A stretch of 64,000 nt of DNA from Saccharicrinis sp963663905 (lineage in GTDB: Bacteria > Bacteroidota > Bacteroidia > Bacteroidales > Marinilabiliaceae), in assembly GCA_963663905.2 (NCBI GenBank), contig CAXXQP010000001.1, positions 186,001 to 250,000 on the forward strand. The letters are read 5' to 3'. Every line of letters begins with the position of its first letter. Within the stretch, counting starts at the first letter, position 1. The notes under the pieces are model-generated. The model had not been told where the DNA came from. It searched no databases and saw only the letters and a program-made list of their open reading frames with translations. Of this stretch, positions 43,216 through 52,973 are shown in pieces. Made by a program: the position numbers and the translations under genes.

Positions 43216-43252
43216 TCAGCGGAGAGAGAGGGAATCGAACCTCCGGTACCTG
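43216..43252 (-). other. tRNA-Ser-like 3' fragment, right copy of the 19-bp att-like repeat
   Basis: On the minus strand the order is GGTACC, GGAGG, TTCGATT, CCCTC, TCTCTCCGC: a variable-arm end, T arm with TTCGATT loop and acceptor 3' strand of a tRNA-Ser. The first 19 bp (43216-43234) equal 6614-6632. No 5' acceptor strand (GGAGAGA) is found in the next 100 bp, so there is no complete tRNA, and the T stem has a mismatch. It is a remnant or attachment site rather than a working gene. Confidence 0.65.
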
Positions 43253-43944
43253 CACATTCTAACACAGCATAGGCCGTAATATTTTTATGTCTTATTCAAT
43301 TTTATAACAAAATGAGAGTTATGCAAAAGAGGGACTGTTTTAATTCAAATCAATCCTATTTAACGTAATCATATCTATAAGACAGATATAATGATTATGT
43401 ATTAGAGATAAAATACTACATAATACAATTACTGCAGATATTATTCATTCCAACAAATACCTATTTTTCATTTATAAAAGTAAAAAGTTTCCCTTTTTCT
43501 TTTTGAGGAAAATTCAAACAAATCACACTTAAAAATTAAGGAAAAACTAACTGTAATAGATTTGTAATTGCTTTTAAAAACCATAAAACAATATTCAGAA
43601 ATGAACTTTCTATATATGAATATTTATAGATGGTGAACCTTGTTTGAAATTCATTGTCCAAATATTCTTGATTTGACCATGCCAACAAAACAAAACACTC
43701 ACAATCTTTTAATATTCAAGCTATAATACAATCATTTTATACTCTACAAGAAAAGTAATAATATCTATTCTTACAACATATATATCTAATATTAACATTA
43801 AACAGTCAAGCATCTCTATACTTTTGTTCACAATAGAATACATTTTTTAACTAAACAAATAAATGCGTATGACAGAAAGGTATTGATCCAGATGTAAAAA
43901 AAATTTCTACAACAATTAAAATCACATTTATTAAATCTATTAAT
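43253..43944 (+). promoter_or_regulatory. Long leader region of the xylan locus
   Basis: About 690 bp without a gene. TACTTTTG at 43819-43826 matches the Bacteroidetes -7 element TAnnTTTG and would give a leader of about 110 nt before the susC-like start; no clear -33 box is seen. The rest is AT-rich and may hold binding sites for a regulator encoded outside the window. Confidence 0.4.
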
Positions 43945-46900
43945 ATGAAAAAAAAAGCTTTTATTATGCTTCTTTGTTTGTCTGTAGGTTTTACTTTATT
44001 TGCCCAAAAAAAAGTAAGCGGTACAGTATACGACAATAAGAAAGAGCCCATTCCCGGGGTTACAATTATAGAAAAGGGAACCTCCAACGGTATTATTTCC
44101 GATATGGATGGTAATTATATAATAACAGTTCCTGATGACAATGCCATTTTGGTGTTCTCATTTATTGGAATGAAGGCGCAAGAAATCACGGTTGGTGCAC
44201 AAACTAACATTAATGTGAATATGCTACCTGACATGGCTGACCTGGACGAAGTGGTAGTGGTTGGATACGGTGTACAAAAAAAGAAACTGGTAACTGGAGC
44301 AAACCTCTCGCTTGGATCAGATGATTTGCAGCGCCAGAATTCAACTCAGGCATTAGATGCTATTCAGACAATGTCCCCAGGGGTGAACATAACCCAAGGA
44401 TCGGGTATGCCAGGCGAAGGTTTTAAAGTGAATATTCGTGGTTTGGGTACTGTTGGTGATTCAAATCCACTTTATGTGATTGATGGTGTTGCTGGTGGTG
44501 ATATCAATACACTCAACCCTTCGGATATCGAATCGATCGATGTTCTAAAGGATGCGGCTTCTGCTGCTATTTACGGATCCAGGGCTGCCAACGGTGTTAT
44601 TTTGGTAACCACCAAGAGTGGTAAATCAGGACGTACTGTGGTAACATATGATGGATTTTATGGCGTTCAAAATGTTTATAAAATGCCTGATTTGTTGAAT
44701 GCTCAGCAGTTTATGGATATTTACAACGAGGAGCGTGTGGTTTCAGGAAAAGATCCCCTTGATTTCGCATCCATCATTCCTAGTTTATATCAAGATGTTC
44801 AAAATGGATGGCAAGGAACCGACTATATGAAAGAAATCGAGAACAAGAATGCTTCCATCCAAAACCATTCTATTAACATTACCGGAGGATCTGAAAACTC
44901 AGTATTCGCAATAGGATTTTCTTATTCGTCAGAAGAAGGTACTTTGGGAAAACCCGTTCAACCTACAAGCGACAGATATACCTTACGTTTGAACAGCGAC
45001 CATGTTCTATATAAGAAGAATGGATTGGACATCATTAAAATGGGTCAAACATTAAACTACAGTTATCGCGAAAGAAGTGGTATTGCCATTGGAGACATGT
45101 ATTCCAACGACATTCGCAACATGATGACAGGAAATCCTTTGGTACCGGCATACAATGATCAAGGCGAGTATTGGGCTCAAGCAGATAATGATGCTTCAGG
45201 TCTTTCTGCACTATCATCGCGTGTATATAACCCAAAGGCTTTGATGGATTTAAATCGTGGACAAAATGAGACCATTAATTACAACCTCAATACCAACGCC
45301 TATCTTCAAATTCAACCAATAAATGGAATGGTGTGGAAAACTAACTTTGGATACAGAATGAATGCTGATGCTTACCGAAGCTACCAACCTGAATATTTTT
45401 TGGCTGGTGATGCATTTATGACCCCCGGTCGGATTATACAGAATGCAGGCAGTGGATACCGATGGACTCTTGAAAACACATTGAATTATAGGTTTAAAGT
45501 AGATCAACATAAATTTGATGTATTGATTGGACAATCTGCTGAAAAGTGGGGATATGGCACCAATATGTCTGTTACCAATGCCAATCCCACTTTTATTGGT
45601 TATAAATACGCTTATCTTAACAATACCGATGGGTTAACATCAGGTATAACAAGTATTGAGGGGAAACCTAATGATCCAGGAGTTCTTGCTTCCTACTTTG
45701 GAAGGATCAACTACGACTTCAATGAAAAGTATCTGCTTACTTTGGTGATGCGTGCTGACGGATCTTCTAATTTTCCAAGTGGCAATCGTTGGGGATATTT
45801 CCCATCAATTTCAGGCGGTTGGGTTATGACCGAAGAAAGTTTTATGGAAGATAATGGGGTTGTTGATTTTTTAAAATTACGTGCAAGTTGGGGACAAAAC
45901 GGTAATGCCAGCATTGAACCTTACCAGTATTTGAGCCTTATTGGTTTTGATGCCGAAAACAATTACAGATTTGGAAATGATCGCTCTAAAATGCAATTGG
46001 GTGGTTATCCTGCAGTTCTTCCAAATCCTGATATCTCTTGGGAAACTTCTGAGCAGTTGAATCTTGGTATGGATATCCATTTCTTGAACTCAAGACTTCA
46101 AGGCTCGTTCGATTATTATATTAAGACCACCAAGGATTGGTTAGTTCGTCCTGATATTTCAGCTGTTCAGGGACCACAAGCAGCTTTTGCCAATGCTGGT
46201 GATATCGAAAACAAAGGATTTGAATTAGCATTACGCTGGAATGACAATGTGGGCGAATTTACTTATGGTGCCCAATTTAATATCTCGAAAAACAAAAACA
46301 CAGTTACCAAATATGGTGACAATACCGGTTTCATGGAAAGTGATGCGAGTGTTATTTCTCAAGGTACCGATCCTGTTTGGCGAGTTGAAAACGGAATGCC
46401 CGCAGGCTATTTCTACGGATACAAAACAGAAGGTATTTTCCAGAATGAACAGCAAATTGCAGCCTGGACTCATGGCTTCCTTCAGGCTGATCCACAGCCC
46501 GGGGATGTTATTTTCTCTGACACCAATGGCGACGGCGAAGTAACTCCAGAAGATAAAACCATGATTGGTAATCCTCATCCTGATGTTAGAATTGGATTCA
46601 ACATCAACTTCGCCTACAAAGGATTTGATTTCTCATTGAGTGGTAATGGTGCTTTTGGCCATCAAATACTAAAGTCGTATCGTTCATTTGGTGACAACGA
46701 GTTCCATAACTATACTACCGACATTTTGGGTCGTTGGCACGGTGAAGGAACCTCTAATAAAATTCCCCGCATGACTGCAGGTAATGGAACCAACCGTTTG
46801 AATATATCAGAGCTATACATTGAAAATGGTGACTTTGTTAAAATTCAGAATATAACTATAGGTTACGATTTTAAAGAGTTGTTACCTAAATTACCATTGT

Positions 46901-47070
46901 CGCAAGCTCGCATGTTTGTGGCAGGACGTAACTTGTTTACTTTTACCGACTATTCAGGCTTAGATCCTGAAGTAGGTTATGGTGATGATGAAAGTTTTGT
47001 ACAAGGTATCGATCTTGGTTTTTATCCTGCTCCCAAAACTTATATGGTGGGATTTAATTTGAAATTCTAA
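43945..47070 (+). CDS. SusC-like TonB-dependent outer-membrane transporter
   Basis: 1041 residues. Signal peptide to about 20 (LCLSVGFTLFAQ), a carboxypeptidase-regulatory-like domain (22-95), a TonB-box-like DEVVVVGYG (101-109), the plug (NIRGLGTVGDSNPLYVIDG, SAAIYGSRAANGVILVTTK) and a beta-barrel ending in VGFNLKF with a terminal Phe. It imports oligosaccharides across the outer membrane with its SusD partner; given the downstream enzymes the ligand is likely xylo-oligosaccharide. First gene of the locus. Confidence 0.96.
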   Translation: MKKKAFIMLLCLSVGFTLFAQKKVSGTVYDNKKEPIPGVTIIEKGTSNGIISDMDGNYIITVPDDNAILVFSFIGMKAQEITVGAQTNINVNMLPDMADLDEVVVVGYGVQKKKLVTGANLSLGSDDLQRQNSTQALDAIQTMSPGVNITQGSGMPGEGFKVNIRGLGTVGDSNPLYVIDGVAGGDINTLNPSDIESIDVLKDAASAAIYGSRAANGVILVTTKSGKSGRTVVTYDGFYGVQNVYKMPDLLNAQQFMDIYNEERVVSGKDPLDFASIIPSLYQDVQNGWQGTDYMKEIENKNASIQNHSINITGGSENSVFAIGFSYSSEEGTLGKPVQPTSDRYTLRLNSDHVLYKKNGLDIIKMGQTLNYSYRERSGIAIGDMYSNDIRNMMTGNPLVPAYNDQGEYWAQADNDASGLSALSSRVYNPKALMDLNRGQNETINYNLNTNAYLQIQPINGMVWKTNFGYRMNADAYRSYQPEYFLAGDAFMTPGRIIQNAGSGYRWTLENTLNYRFKVDQHKFDVLIGQSAEKWGYGTNMSVTNANPTFIGYKYAYLNNTDGLTSGITSIEGKPNDPGVLASYFGRINYDFNEKYLLTLVMRADGSSNFPSGNRWGYFPSISGGWVMTEESFMEDNGVVDFLKLRASWGQNGNASIEPYQYLSLIGFDAENNYRFGNDRSKMQLGGYPAVLPNPDISWETSEQLNLGMDIHFLNSRLQGSFDYYIKTTKDWLVRPDISAVQGPQAAFANAGDIENKGFELALRWNDNVGEFTYGAQFNISKNKNTVTKYGDNTGFMESDASVISQGTDPVWRVENGMPAGYFYGYKTEGIFQNEQQIAAWTHGFLQADPQPGDVIFSDTNGDGEVTPEDKTMIGNPHPDVRIGFNINFAYKGFDFSLSGNGAFGHQILKSYRSFGDNEFHNYTTDILGRWHGEGTSNKIPRMTAGNGTNRLNISELYIENGDFVKIQNITIGYDFKELLPKLPLSQARMFVAGRNLFTFTDYSGLDPEVGYGDDESFVQGIDLGFYPAPKTYMVGFNLKF

Positions 47071-47090
47071 CAAATTTATTTTAGACTATT

Positions 47091-48818
47091 ATGAAAAAAA
47101 TAGCATATTTAATCATAACTGCAACGATGTTGGGTAGCTGCTCAGATGATTTTCTGAATGTGGAACCACTCACTCAAAAAACATCGGATAACTTTCCTCA
47201 AACAGCAGATGATGCCAAACAAATGATGGCTGGTATTTATACTACCATGAATAACGAACAGCGTAACGCAGATGCTAGTTACATGTTTGTTTGTGAAGTG
47301 GCTAGTGATGAGAAATTGGGCGGCGGTGGCGTTAACGACATTAAGGCTCAATCATACGAAGCCATGATGTATTCCGATCCTGAAATGTTATCTCATACCT
47401 GGGAAGCAACTTACGAAGGAATTCACCGGGCAAATTATGCCATTGAAAATATGGATCTGCTCAGTGACGTTGTTGTAAGTCCGGATCTGAAAAAACAGTA
47501 CAAGGGAGAAGCCCATTTCTTAAGAGCTTTCTTTTATTACCGTTTAGCGACTCTATTTGGGAATGTGCCATTAAAAGTTACTACTGAGGAACTAACATCA
47601 ATTGTTTCTGCTAGCTCGGAAGAGATATACGCACAAATTGCATTAGACTTGAAAACAGCCATTGGCCTTTTGCCCAAAGTACCTTATTCTTCAACAGAGG
47701 AAGGTCGTGTTACTGTTTGGGCAGCTCAAGCCATGATGGCTCGTGTGTGGCTTTTTTATACCGGTTTTTACCAACAGGCTTCACTCCCTGATGTAACAAA
47801 AGCTGAAGTTGTTTCTTGGTTGGGAGAATGTATCAGTGCCAGCGGTCATCATTTAGTTGGTGATTTTCACGAACTTTGGCCTTATACAAATTCATTGACG
47901 ATTAATGAATATCCTTACATGAAGGATTATATGGAAAGCACAGGAAAAACACTTCTGTATGCTGCAAATGAAAAAGCCATAAACCCTGAGACTGTATTTG
48001 CGCTTAAGTTTTCGAACTTTGCCAATTGGGATATACGAAGAGGTTATGGCAACATGTATCAATTATTCTTCGCTTTGCGAGGATTGCAATCGGTGGCTAA
48101 TACATTTCCTTTTGCAGGAGGTTGGGGACAAGGGAACTCTATCCCTAAAGGTATTGTAGATCAATGGATGATTGATGAACCAAACGATATCCGTATTGGG
48201 GCTTCTGTTATTGATATTGAAGCTGAGCTTCCTAATTACGCAAAAGGTCAATGGGATTTTGTGATGGAAAGTAACTATTGGGGTAAGAAATACAATGGTG
48301 TCACCGCAAGAGATCCAAAAGACGGCCAAATTAAGAATGACTATAGCGTCCCTATGTACCTTAATCAAGACAATAATCAGCTATCACATTGTGATGATTT
48401 AGTTTTCATTCGTTTTGCTGATGTGTTGTTGATGATGTCTGAGTTAACTGAAGACGCATCATATATGAATGATGTACGTGGCCGTGTTGGTCTTCCTCCA
48501 GTCGCGTATTCATTGGAAAATATTCAAAAGGAACGTCAGCATGAGCTTGCATTTGAAGGTTTGCGTTGGAACGATATGCGTCGTTGGGGAGCAGACTACG
48601 CTAAAGCAGCCCTTGAGTCTCAGGTGGGAACACCAATTTATAACTATGGTAATCCTGCTGTATTTAATGGCCTTAACAGCAAAGGTTATAGTGCTCGTTA
48701 TGATGAGACAAAAGGTTTCTTCCCTATACCACAGTCGGAAATCAATCTTTCAAATGGAACGTTGAAACAAACTCCTGGATTCGGAAGTGATGCACTTTAT
48801 CCCGGATTTAGTAATTAA
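47091..48818 (+). CDS. SusD/RagB-family glycan-binding lipoprotein
   Basis: 575 residues. Lipoprotein signal with lipobox MLGSC (C17), then the SusD helical repeat region (AHFLRAFFYYRLATLFGNVP) and the C-terminal RagB/SusD end (ERQHELAFEGLRWNDMRRWG, and GFFPIPQSEINLS). It caps the SusC barrel and binds the glycan at the cell surface. It starts 20 bp after susC and ends before a terminator. Confidence 0.95.
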   Translation: MKKIAYLIITATMLGSCSDDFLNVEPLTQKTSDNFPQTADDAKQMMAGIYTTMNNEQRNADASYMFVCEVASDEKLGGGGVNDIKAQSYEAMMYSDPEMLSHTWEATYEGIHRANYAIENMDLLSDVVVSPDLKKQYKGEAHFLRAFFYYRLATLFGNVPLKVTTEELTSIVSASSEEIYAQIALDLKTAIGLLPKVPYSSTEEGRVTVWAAQAMMARVWLFYTGFYQQASLPDVTKAEVVSWLGECISASGHHLVGDFHELWPYTNSLTINEYPYMKDYMESTGKTLLYAANEKAINPETVFALKFSNFANWDIRRGYGNMYQLFFALRGLQSVANTFPFAGGWGQGNSIPKGIVDQWMIDEPNDIRIGASVIDIEAELPNYAKGQWDFVMESNYWGKKYNGVTARDPKDGQIKNDYSVPMYLNQDNNQLSHCDDLVFIRFADVLLMMSELTEDASYMNDVRGRVGLPPVAYSLENIQKERQHELAFEGLRWNDMRRWGADYAKAALESQVGTPIYNYGNPAVFNGLNSKGYSARYDETKGFFPIPQSEINLSNGTLKQTPGFGSDALYPGFSN

Positions 48819-48889
48819 TTTACAATTCATACTTAAGTCGGAGGCTATCTATCATATTGAAAAACAACCTCCAAGACAATTATTCTTTA

Positions 48890-48925
48890 TTAAGGGGAAA
48901 ATTCTAATTTCCCCTTTTAATTATA
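48890..48925 (+). terminator. Terminator after the susCD pair
   Basis: AAGGGGAAA and its partner TTTCCCCTT around a short loop, T-rich afterwards. The remaining gap to the GH30 gene (48926-49569) is AT-rich with no gene; the GH30 gene must have its own promoter there, or read-through. Confidence 0.65.
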
Positions 48926-49569
48926 TTCTTTTTTTTAAACCAATTTCCAAATGCCTTTTTTCCAATATCATAATCTGTCAACAACAACGAGGTACGAAGC
49001 TGATTAATATCCTTGACATGCATTTCTATTAAATAAATATTGCAGCTGTTTAGACGATATTTTGAAATATAGTAATATAGGCTTATTAATTATTAATCAT
49101 TGCAAATCCTTTTAATCGCCTTTTCGAATACCTGCATTTTTACAAAAAAAGTTATTTGTAATATCCCCAACCGATATGAATTGAATATAAATTCGAACAT
49201 AGCCGCAAAATAAAACAGAATCTTGATTTAATGCTTTATTTTTTACAACGCACTAGAAATATATACTTTACTATTGATGCTATTAAATCTTCTCCATCGA
49301 GAGCATTTATTGTCTTCAACCACTAATTTTTTGGATCTCATCTGAGTAATTGGACTTTATTAAAATATATCTAATACTAAAACATATACATCTACTATTA
49401 TATTTTTTAGACAAAAATGCAATATAACCATATTGCTATGATAGTATTCAAAATTAAATATTTATCAAAAAAATCAAATAACAATTAACAAGTATTACTC
49501 CTTATAAAAAGCCGTTTGACATAGACTCTAGGACTGATACTTTAATACTAACCAAATAATTTAAATATT

Positions 49570-50781
49570 ATGAAAATTAAACTGCTTAGCTTATTAGTTA
49601 CAATAAGCTTAATTTTTACAGGATGTTCAAAGGATGACTCAACACCTGAACCTAAAGAAAAAAGTACATTAAAAGCCTCCTCAGTAGCTAATATTGATTA
49701 CAATTCAACACAGCAGATTATAAGAGGGTATGGAGGGGCTAATATTATTGGATGGAGGAATGATTTAACTTCTACGCAACGAGTTAAAGCTTTCTCTAAT
49801 TGGAGTGGAATTGGCTTAAGTGTTCTCCGTGTAAGAATTTCGCCTAATAGCTCAGACTGGTCGGCTAATATCCCAACAATGGATGTATGTAGGTATTATG
49901 GTGGCAGTATTATTGCGTCCTCATGGACAGCACCTTCTTATATGAAAACTAGTAATAGCACTATTGGAGGAAAACTTAAACCTGAGCATTACTGGGGATA
50001 TGCTCAACATTTAACCAATTTTAATGATGCAGTTGGTGGAGTTATGGCTATTAGTGCCTGGAACGAACCAGATTGGGTTACATCCTATGAATGTATGAAT
50101 AATACGGCCAGTGAAATTGCAAATTTTATCTCTGTAAGAGGTGCCAACTGCGGAGCTGAAATTATGGGCCCCGAAACTCTTGGGATGGATCAAAATTTTA
50201 CCACTACAGTAGTAAATTCAGCTGGTCCAAACCTTAAATATGTTTGTGGACATATATATGGACATGATCCTTATTATCACAATTGGGGTAAGGAAGTGTG
50301 GATGACTGAGCATATTACAGATGAAAATGATGGAAACAACTGGAACTCTGCTATGGCAACAGCCTTAGAAATACATGACTGTATGTATTCTGGTTACAGT
50401 ATGTGGGTATGGTGGTATATAAGAAGGTACTATGGTTTGATTGATGAAAATAGTAATATTACGAAACGTGGTTATGCTGTTGCTCAATTTGCTCGATATA
50501 TACGTCCAGGATATTACAAAATAGCTTGTAGTCCGAATCCTTCAACTGGCATATATACTACAGCCTATAAAGATGGTTCAAAACTAGTCGTTGTAGCTAT
50601 TAATACGAATTCTTCATCAACCTATCAACCTTTTAACATAAACGGAACTTCCGTTTCTGGTTTTAATAGAATAAAAACAACAAGTTCTTCAAACTTACAA
50701 AGTGATAGTTTTTCTATCTCTGGCAATAACTTCGGGATTCTTTTACCTGCCTCTAGTATTACAACTTTGGTTTCTTACTAA
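49570..50781 (+). CDS. GH30 family xylanase, lipoprotein
   Basis: 403 residues. Lipobox IFTGC (C19) indicates surface or periplasmic anchoring. The GH30 barrel begins QQIIRGYGGANIIGW; WNEPDW holds the acid/base E166 and VWMTEH the nucleophile E247; a C-terminal beta domain follows (from about residue 320). Similarity is to the subfamily 8 type (glucuronoxylanase-like), which fits the GH115 glucuronidase in the same locus, but the specificity arginine cannot be assigned with confidence. Monocistronic, with a terminator after it. Confidence 0.87.
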   Translation: MKIKLLSLLVTISLIFTGCSKDDSTPEPKEKSTLKASSVANIDYNSTQQIIRGYGGANIIGWRNDLTSTQRVKAFSNWSGIGLSVLRVRISPNSSDWSANIPTMDVCRYYGGSIIASSWTAPSYMKTSNSTIGGKLKPEHYWGYAQHLTNFNDAVGGVMAISAWNEPDWVTSYECMNNTASEIANFISVRGANCGAEIMGPETLGMDQNFTTTVVNSAGPNLKYVCGHIYGHDPYYHNWGKEVWMTEHITDENDGNNWNSAMATALEIHDCMYSGYSMWVWWYIRRYYGLIDENSNITKRGYAVAQFARYIRPGYYKIACSPNPSTGIYTTAYKDGSKLVVVAINTNSSSTYQPFNINGTSVSGFNRIKTTSSSNLQSDSFSISGNNFGILLPASSITTLVSY

Positions 50782-50823
50782 TACCTGTTTCAATACTTAC
50801 TAATAAAAGAAGCCTATTCATTC

Positions 50824-50868
50824 AAAACAAGAGGGGGTCTGTTCAAAAATGGATTCCCTTTTGTTTTT
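50824..50868 (+). terminator. Terminator after the GH30 gene
   Basis: AAAACAAGAGGGG pairs imperfectly with CCCTTTTGTTTT, followed by more T residues. It coincides with the start of a 69-codon frame (50849) that is therefore probably not a gene. The following 50869-51565 holds nothing else recognisable. Confidence 0.6.
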
Positions 50869-51565
50869 GCTTTCAGTATTAATAATCAATACAACAAACA
50901 TATTCCACCTCGTTTCTGCATTAATTATCTTTTTATTAACACGTAAAAAAATAACCTTTAATGATTACAACCATGAAAAGGTCGACCTTTTTTCTTCTAG
51001 TTTAGATAACTACATACCAATTGAGCCTCCTGTTCGTATGGTAAACAAAATTAATTGACCAATTAGATATTTCCTTTCTTACATAAGTTTAGAAAGAAGG
51101 AGGAAATCGTTGATATCATCCAGGGAGGATGATTAATTATTCTTTTTCTGCTATATAAGGAGTATTTATTCCCATTCAAAGGTGAACTAATCAAAAGAAA
51201 TCATTCATTATTTACGGTTTTACCAGAAGCAATTCCCTACACATAGTTCTATCAACTATTTTATGAGTAAGCGATTTAAGAAACATATCTACAAATTATT
51301 TATGCAAGTTATAATAATATTGATAGGTTATATCTCAATATTTTGTTTTCACGGTTAGGAAAACTAGAATAAAACAATATTATCAACCGTTAGCTCTGTA
51401 AATCTGCAAATACATTTTTCTAATATATATCAAGGCCGTTCTAAATCTATAAACTTTTAGCTAGAATAAAGATTTTTAGTGTCCTTTAACATAGCGAAAA
51501 GATATAAAAATGAACGGCATTTGATAAAAAAATGTAATATAAAAGTACACTAAATCTTGTTTAGC

Positions 51566-52901
51566 GACACTATCCCATTAAGTGTGTAAGTTAAAATATC
51601 AGGGTTCAGCTAATTTAGAGTTGAACCCTTTCTTCAAATATAGTAATAAATTGATTAAGAATGAGTCCCCAGTTACTCACTGGTTGAGTCCACTTTTTCG
51701 TCACTTCCCTAATGGCTAAAAACACGGATTTTAACACTGCTTGATCAGTAGGATAAGATAGCTTGTTTTTAGTAAATTTTCTGATTTTACCATTAAGGTT
51801 TTCGACAAGATTCGTTGTGTAAATAATATTACGAATTTCTATGGGGAAGTCATAAAATACGGTGAGTTCATCCCAGTTTGTCTTCCAACTTTTTACTGCA
51901 TAAGAATACTTTCCGTTCCATTTGTCAGCAAAGTCATTTAAAGCAGCTTCTGCAGCCTGTTTTGTTGGTGCTGTATATATTTGTTTCATGTCCTTAGCAA
52001 AGGCTTTTTTGTCCTTCCAAACAACATATTTAGCTGCATTACGAATTTGATGTACTACACAAATCTGAGTACTTGAACAAGGAAATACATTCTTTATGGT
52101 GTCTGTAAATCCATTCAGATTATCAGTGACAGTAATTAGGATATCTTCAACACCTCGAGCTCTAATGTCAGTCAATACACCCAACCAAAAAGAAGCAGCT
52201 TCATTCTTACCCAGCCATAATCCGAGTATCTCTTTCTTTCCGTTCTTGCGAAGCCCAACAGCAATGTATATAGTTTTATTGATAACCTTTGAGTTATCTC
52301 GGACTTTAAAAACAATTCCATCCATCCATACAATCAGATACAACGAATCTAAGGGGCGGTTCTGCCAAGCAATTATATCATCTGTTATCTTATCTGTTAT
52401 CCTGGATATCGTTGAAGTAGAAACTCGGATATCGTATAATTCTTTGATTTGTTCCTCAATATCAGAGTTACTCATACCTTTGGCATAAAGGGATATAATA
52501 ATGTTCTCAATCCCATCGACCATGTTCTTTCTCTTTGGAAGCAAAATGGGGTTGAAGCTAGCTTCCCTGTCTCTGGGAACCTTTATTTCACTTTCTCCAA
52601 AAATAGTTTTAATACTTTTGGTAGTATGACCGTTCCGGTAATTCGGATTACTAGACTTTTGATGCTTTTCATAATCAAGATGAGCATCAAGTTCTCCTTC
52701 AAGTATTTGTTCTATACCTCGCTTTTGAAGTTCACTCAAAAAGTTGTTTAAGTCTTCTCCTGTTTTAAATTGTTTCAGGAAATCATCTGTTAATAGGTCT
52801 TCTTTTTTCATAACTGTGTGTTAGTCTATTAAATAAACAAAAAAATATCGAAGCTTTCTACCCCGATATTTTTATACTTACACAGTTTTTAGGATGGTAC
52901 C
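51566..52901 (-). mobile_element. IS256-family insertion sequence, complete
   Basis: Imperfect 27-bp terminal repeats (left begins GACACTATCCCATTAAG; right, read inwards, GGTACCATCCTAAAAAC; both then TGTGTAAGT) with an 8-bp duplication TGTTTAGC at 51558-51565 and 52902-52909. 1336 bp. It sits exactly where the xylan locus changes strand. Confidence 0.85.
51615..52811 (-). CDS. IS256-family (mutator-type) transposase
   Basis: 398 residues: NYRNGHTTKSIKTIFGE and VPRDREASFNP near the start, IVWMDGIVFKVRD (Asp), TVTDNLNGF (Asp) and TTNLVENLNGKIRKFTK (Glu) forming the DDE triad, plus the C/H-rich CVVHQIRNAAKYV. Full length, so the element is probably active. Confidence 0.94.
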   Translation of the reverse strand: MKKEDLLTDDFLKQFKTGEDLNNFLSELQKRGIEQILEGELDAHLDYEKHQKSSNPNYRNGHTTKSIKTIFGESEIKVPRDREASFNPILLPKRKNMVDGIENIIISLYAKGMSNSDIEEQIKELYDIRVSTSTISRITDKITDDIIAWQNRPLDSLYLIVWMDGIVFKVRDNSKVINKTIYIAVGLRKNGKKEILGLWLGKNEAASFWLGVLTDIRARGVEDILITVTDNLNGFTDTIKNVFPCSSTQICVVHQIRNAAKYVVWKDKKAFAKDMKQIYTAPTKQAAEAALNDFADKWNGKYSYAVKSWKTNWDELTVFYDFPIEIRNIIYTTNLVENLNGKIRKFTKNKLSYPTDQAVLKSVFLAIREVTKKWTQPVSNWGLILNQFITIFEERVQL

Positions 52902-52973
52902 TGTTTAGCTAATAGAAAGTATCATTTAATGTATCAATCAATCCAACAAATAAAATACTACTACAGGTTGTAA

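Noticed and set aside
43216..43310. Complete tRNA-Ser gene
   Set aside because: Only the T arm, part of the variable arm and the 3' acceptor strand are recognisable; no matching 5' acceptor strand occurs within tRNA distance.
50849..51058. 69-codon open frame after the GH30 gene
   Set aside because: Its start lies inside the hairpin terminator at 50824-50868, the sequence is low-complexity hydrophobic, and nothing about it is recognisable.
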